Shown here: positions 62,853 through 64,000 of the stretch, one piece after another
How the letters are laid out: the number at the start of each line of letters is the position of its first letter
How positions within the stretch are numbered: the stretch's first letter is position 1
From: an uncultured Paracoccaceae bacterium
GTDB lineage: Bacteria > Pseudomonadota > Alphaproteobacteria > Rhodobacterales > Rhodobacteraceae
Direction of reading: 5' to 3'
Length of the DNA stretch: 64,000 bases
Assembly: GCA_951812305.1 (NCBI GenBank)
Contig: CATOSB010000011.1
Span: 124,001 to 188,000, forward strand
Position numbers and translations under genes: made by a program
The notes under the pieces: model-generated
Told to the model about the DNA's origin: nothing
Database searches by the model: none
The model's input: only the letters and a program-made list of their open reading frames with translations

Positions 62853-63494
62853 ATGATGCGGCCATACCTGAAAGACCCAGCGGCGATCTACGCCGAAAGC
62901 TTTGCCACCGTCCGTCGCGAGGCGCGGCTGGACCGGTTTCCCGATGACCTGCAACCGTTGGTCACGCGACTGATCCATTCCTGCGGTATGGTGGAAATCG
63001 CTGATCGGCTGGCGTTTTCGCCCGATCTTGATGGCATGGCCCGTAAGGGATTGGAGCAGGGCGCGCCCATTTTTTGCGATTGCGAAATGGTCGCCGCCGG
63101 GATCATCCGTCGGTATTTACCGGCTGAAAATGCGGTGATCGTCACGCTGAATGACCCAGCGGTCCCGGACATTGCCGCAGATATGGGAACCACGCGCTCT
63201 GCCGCCGCCGTGGAACTGTGGCGCGACCGGATTGAAGGCGCCGTTGTCGCCATTGGCAACGCGCCGACCGCGCTTTTTCATCTGCTGGAAAAGCTCGATG
63301 AAGGCTGGCCAAAACCTGCCGCCATTCTGGGGTTTCCGGTTGGGTTTGTGGGCGCGGCGGAAAGCAAGGCTGAACTGGCCGCAAACCCGCGCGGGTGTGA
63401 GTTTATCACGCTCAAAGGCCGGCGTGGCGGGTCGGCAATGGCCAGCGCGGCGGTGAACGCATTGGCGGCAGGGCTTCCGGAGGACCGGGTATGA
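62853..63494 (+). CDS. cobH: Precorrin-8X methylmutase
   Basis: 213 residues with the catalytic His42 in RLIHSCGMVEIADRL and GFPVGFVGAAESKAEL near the C-terminus. It moves a methyl group to yield hydrogenobyrinate. Two ATG codons are adjacent at the start. It overlaps cobL by ATGA. The 60 bp before it hold a CCCCCTCCCC-type low-complexity stretch. Confidence 0.95.
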   Translation: MMRPYLKDPAAIYAESFATVRREARLDRFPDDLQPLVTRLIHSCGMVEIADRLAFSPDLDGMARKGLEQGAPIFCDCEMVAAGIIRRYLPAENAVIVTLNDPAVPDIAADMGTTRSAAAVELWRDRIEGAVVAIGNAPTALFHLLEKLDEGWPKPAAILGFPVGFVGAAESKAELAANPRGCEFITLKGRRGGSAMASAAVNALAAGLPEDRV

Positions 63495-64000
63495 GTGATC
63501 GCTGGTTGCACATTGTCGGCATCGGAGAGGATGGTCTGGACGGTTTGACGCCGGCCACGCGCGCCGTGGTTGAAGCCGCAGAGATCATTATCGGCGGGGA
63601 CCGGCATCACGATCTGTCCCAGAGCGTCACGGCAATGCGGGTTGCATGGCCGTCGCCCTTCGATGCGCTGATCGAACAGCTAAAGAGCTACAAGGGAAAA
63701 CGCGTCGTCGTTCTGGCCACGGGCGATCCGCTTTGGTTCAGCGTCGGCGCCCGGATCGGACGCGCGATACCGCCGGGCGAGATCACCTTTCACCCGCAAC
63801 TGTCCGCATTCCAGTTGGCGGCGGCGCGGATGGGGTGGAGCCTCGCCGATGTCGAGACGCTGACCGTGCATGGCCGCCCGGTCGAGCAAATGATCGCCTT
63901 TATCCAACCCGATCAACGTCTACTGATCCTGACCACGGGCGAAGAAACGCCCGCCCAGATCGCGCGGTTTCTGACCGAGCGTGGTTTTGGCAAGTCACCG
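63491..64000 (+). CDS. cobL: Precorrin-6Y methyltransferase CobL, partial
   Basis: 170 codons to the window edge. N-terminal tetrapyrrole methylase domain with IVGIGEDGLDGLTPATR and VLATGDPLWFSVG. The C-terminal CbiT-like decarboxylase domain lies outside. It methylates C5 and C15 of precorrin-6Y. Confidence 0.93.
   Translation, partial: MSDRWLHIVGIGEDGLDGLTPATRAVVEAAEIIIGGDRHHDLSQSVTAMRVAWPSPFDALIEQLKSYKGKRVVVLATGDPLWFSVGARIGRAIPPGEITFHPQLSAFQLAAARMGWSLADVETLTVHGRPVEQMIAFIQPDQRLLILTTGEETPAQIARFLTERGFGKSP

Overview
The window is chromosomal DNA from an alphaproteobacterium, most likely a marine Rhodobacterales (roseobacter-type) species. Pointers are the dxs-ispA-xseB-deacetylase operon, the Hint-domain protein, the EF-Tu/tRNA-Trp context, an exact CtrA box (TTAA-N7-TTAAC at 59881), the GC-rich hairpin repeat near 18.9 and 25.2 kb, and overall codon use. 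The species cannot be named from the sequence alone.

Layout. (1) 0-12.8 kb is a nicotinate-type catabolic region: an amino-acid-type ABC transporter (binding protein and permease), enamidase, a MarR regulator, DUF1185 and UPF0280 proteins, 6-hydroxynicotinate reductase, and a molybdenum hydroxylase made of an FAD subunit and a fused 2Fe-2S/Mo subunit. Together they should carry nicotinate through 6-hydroxynicotinate and tetrahydro-6-oxonicotinate to 2-formylglutarate. (2) 13-19 kb holds a membrane hydroxylase, HU, a DMT transporter and a CcdA/thioredoxin pair. (3) 19-25 kb is an RNase D - KdsD - LptC - LptA - LptB - HPF - PtsN line (LPS export, ribosome hibernation, PTS-Ntr). (4) 26.5-30.7 kb has a methyltransferase and an ArsR/AHSA1/YCII-type operon. 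(5) 31.8-36.4 kb is the isoprenoid operon (dxs, ispA) with xseB and a deacetylase-like gene. (6) 36.7-47.9 kb holds tRNA-Trp, alanine dehydrogenase, EF-Tu, an M48 peptidase, a YjgN-type membrane protein, ParC and an SH3 protein. (7) 48-57 kb has a corrinoid adenosyltransferase followed by a purine (urate to glyoxylate) catabolic cluster. (8) 57-64 kb is a lytic transglycosylase and a cobalamin biosynthesis cluster (CobD, DUF1636, CbiX, CobH, CobL).

Seven complete insertion sequences of four kinds occupy about 9 kb: two IS630-family elements in two near-identical copies each (1165 and 1237 bp), one IS66-family element in two copies (1601 bp), and one single IS630-family element (1049 bp). All ends and target duplications can be read directly. 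Several insertions sit exactly at gene ends: one replaces the stop codon of a methyltransferase, one separates the first residues of an AHSA1 gene from its body, one abuts a desaturase stop codon, and one separates RNase D from the LPS-export genes.

The least explained signals are a compact multi-hairpin segment at 3676-3866, a composite ~60 bp motif present once on each side of the purine cluster (49794 and 57079), a palindromic repeat element in two copies (3971 and 36494), and a structured leader in front of the CbiX-type chelatase gene. No CRISPR array, phage, toxin-antitoxin or defence system was seen.
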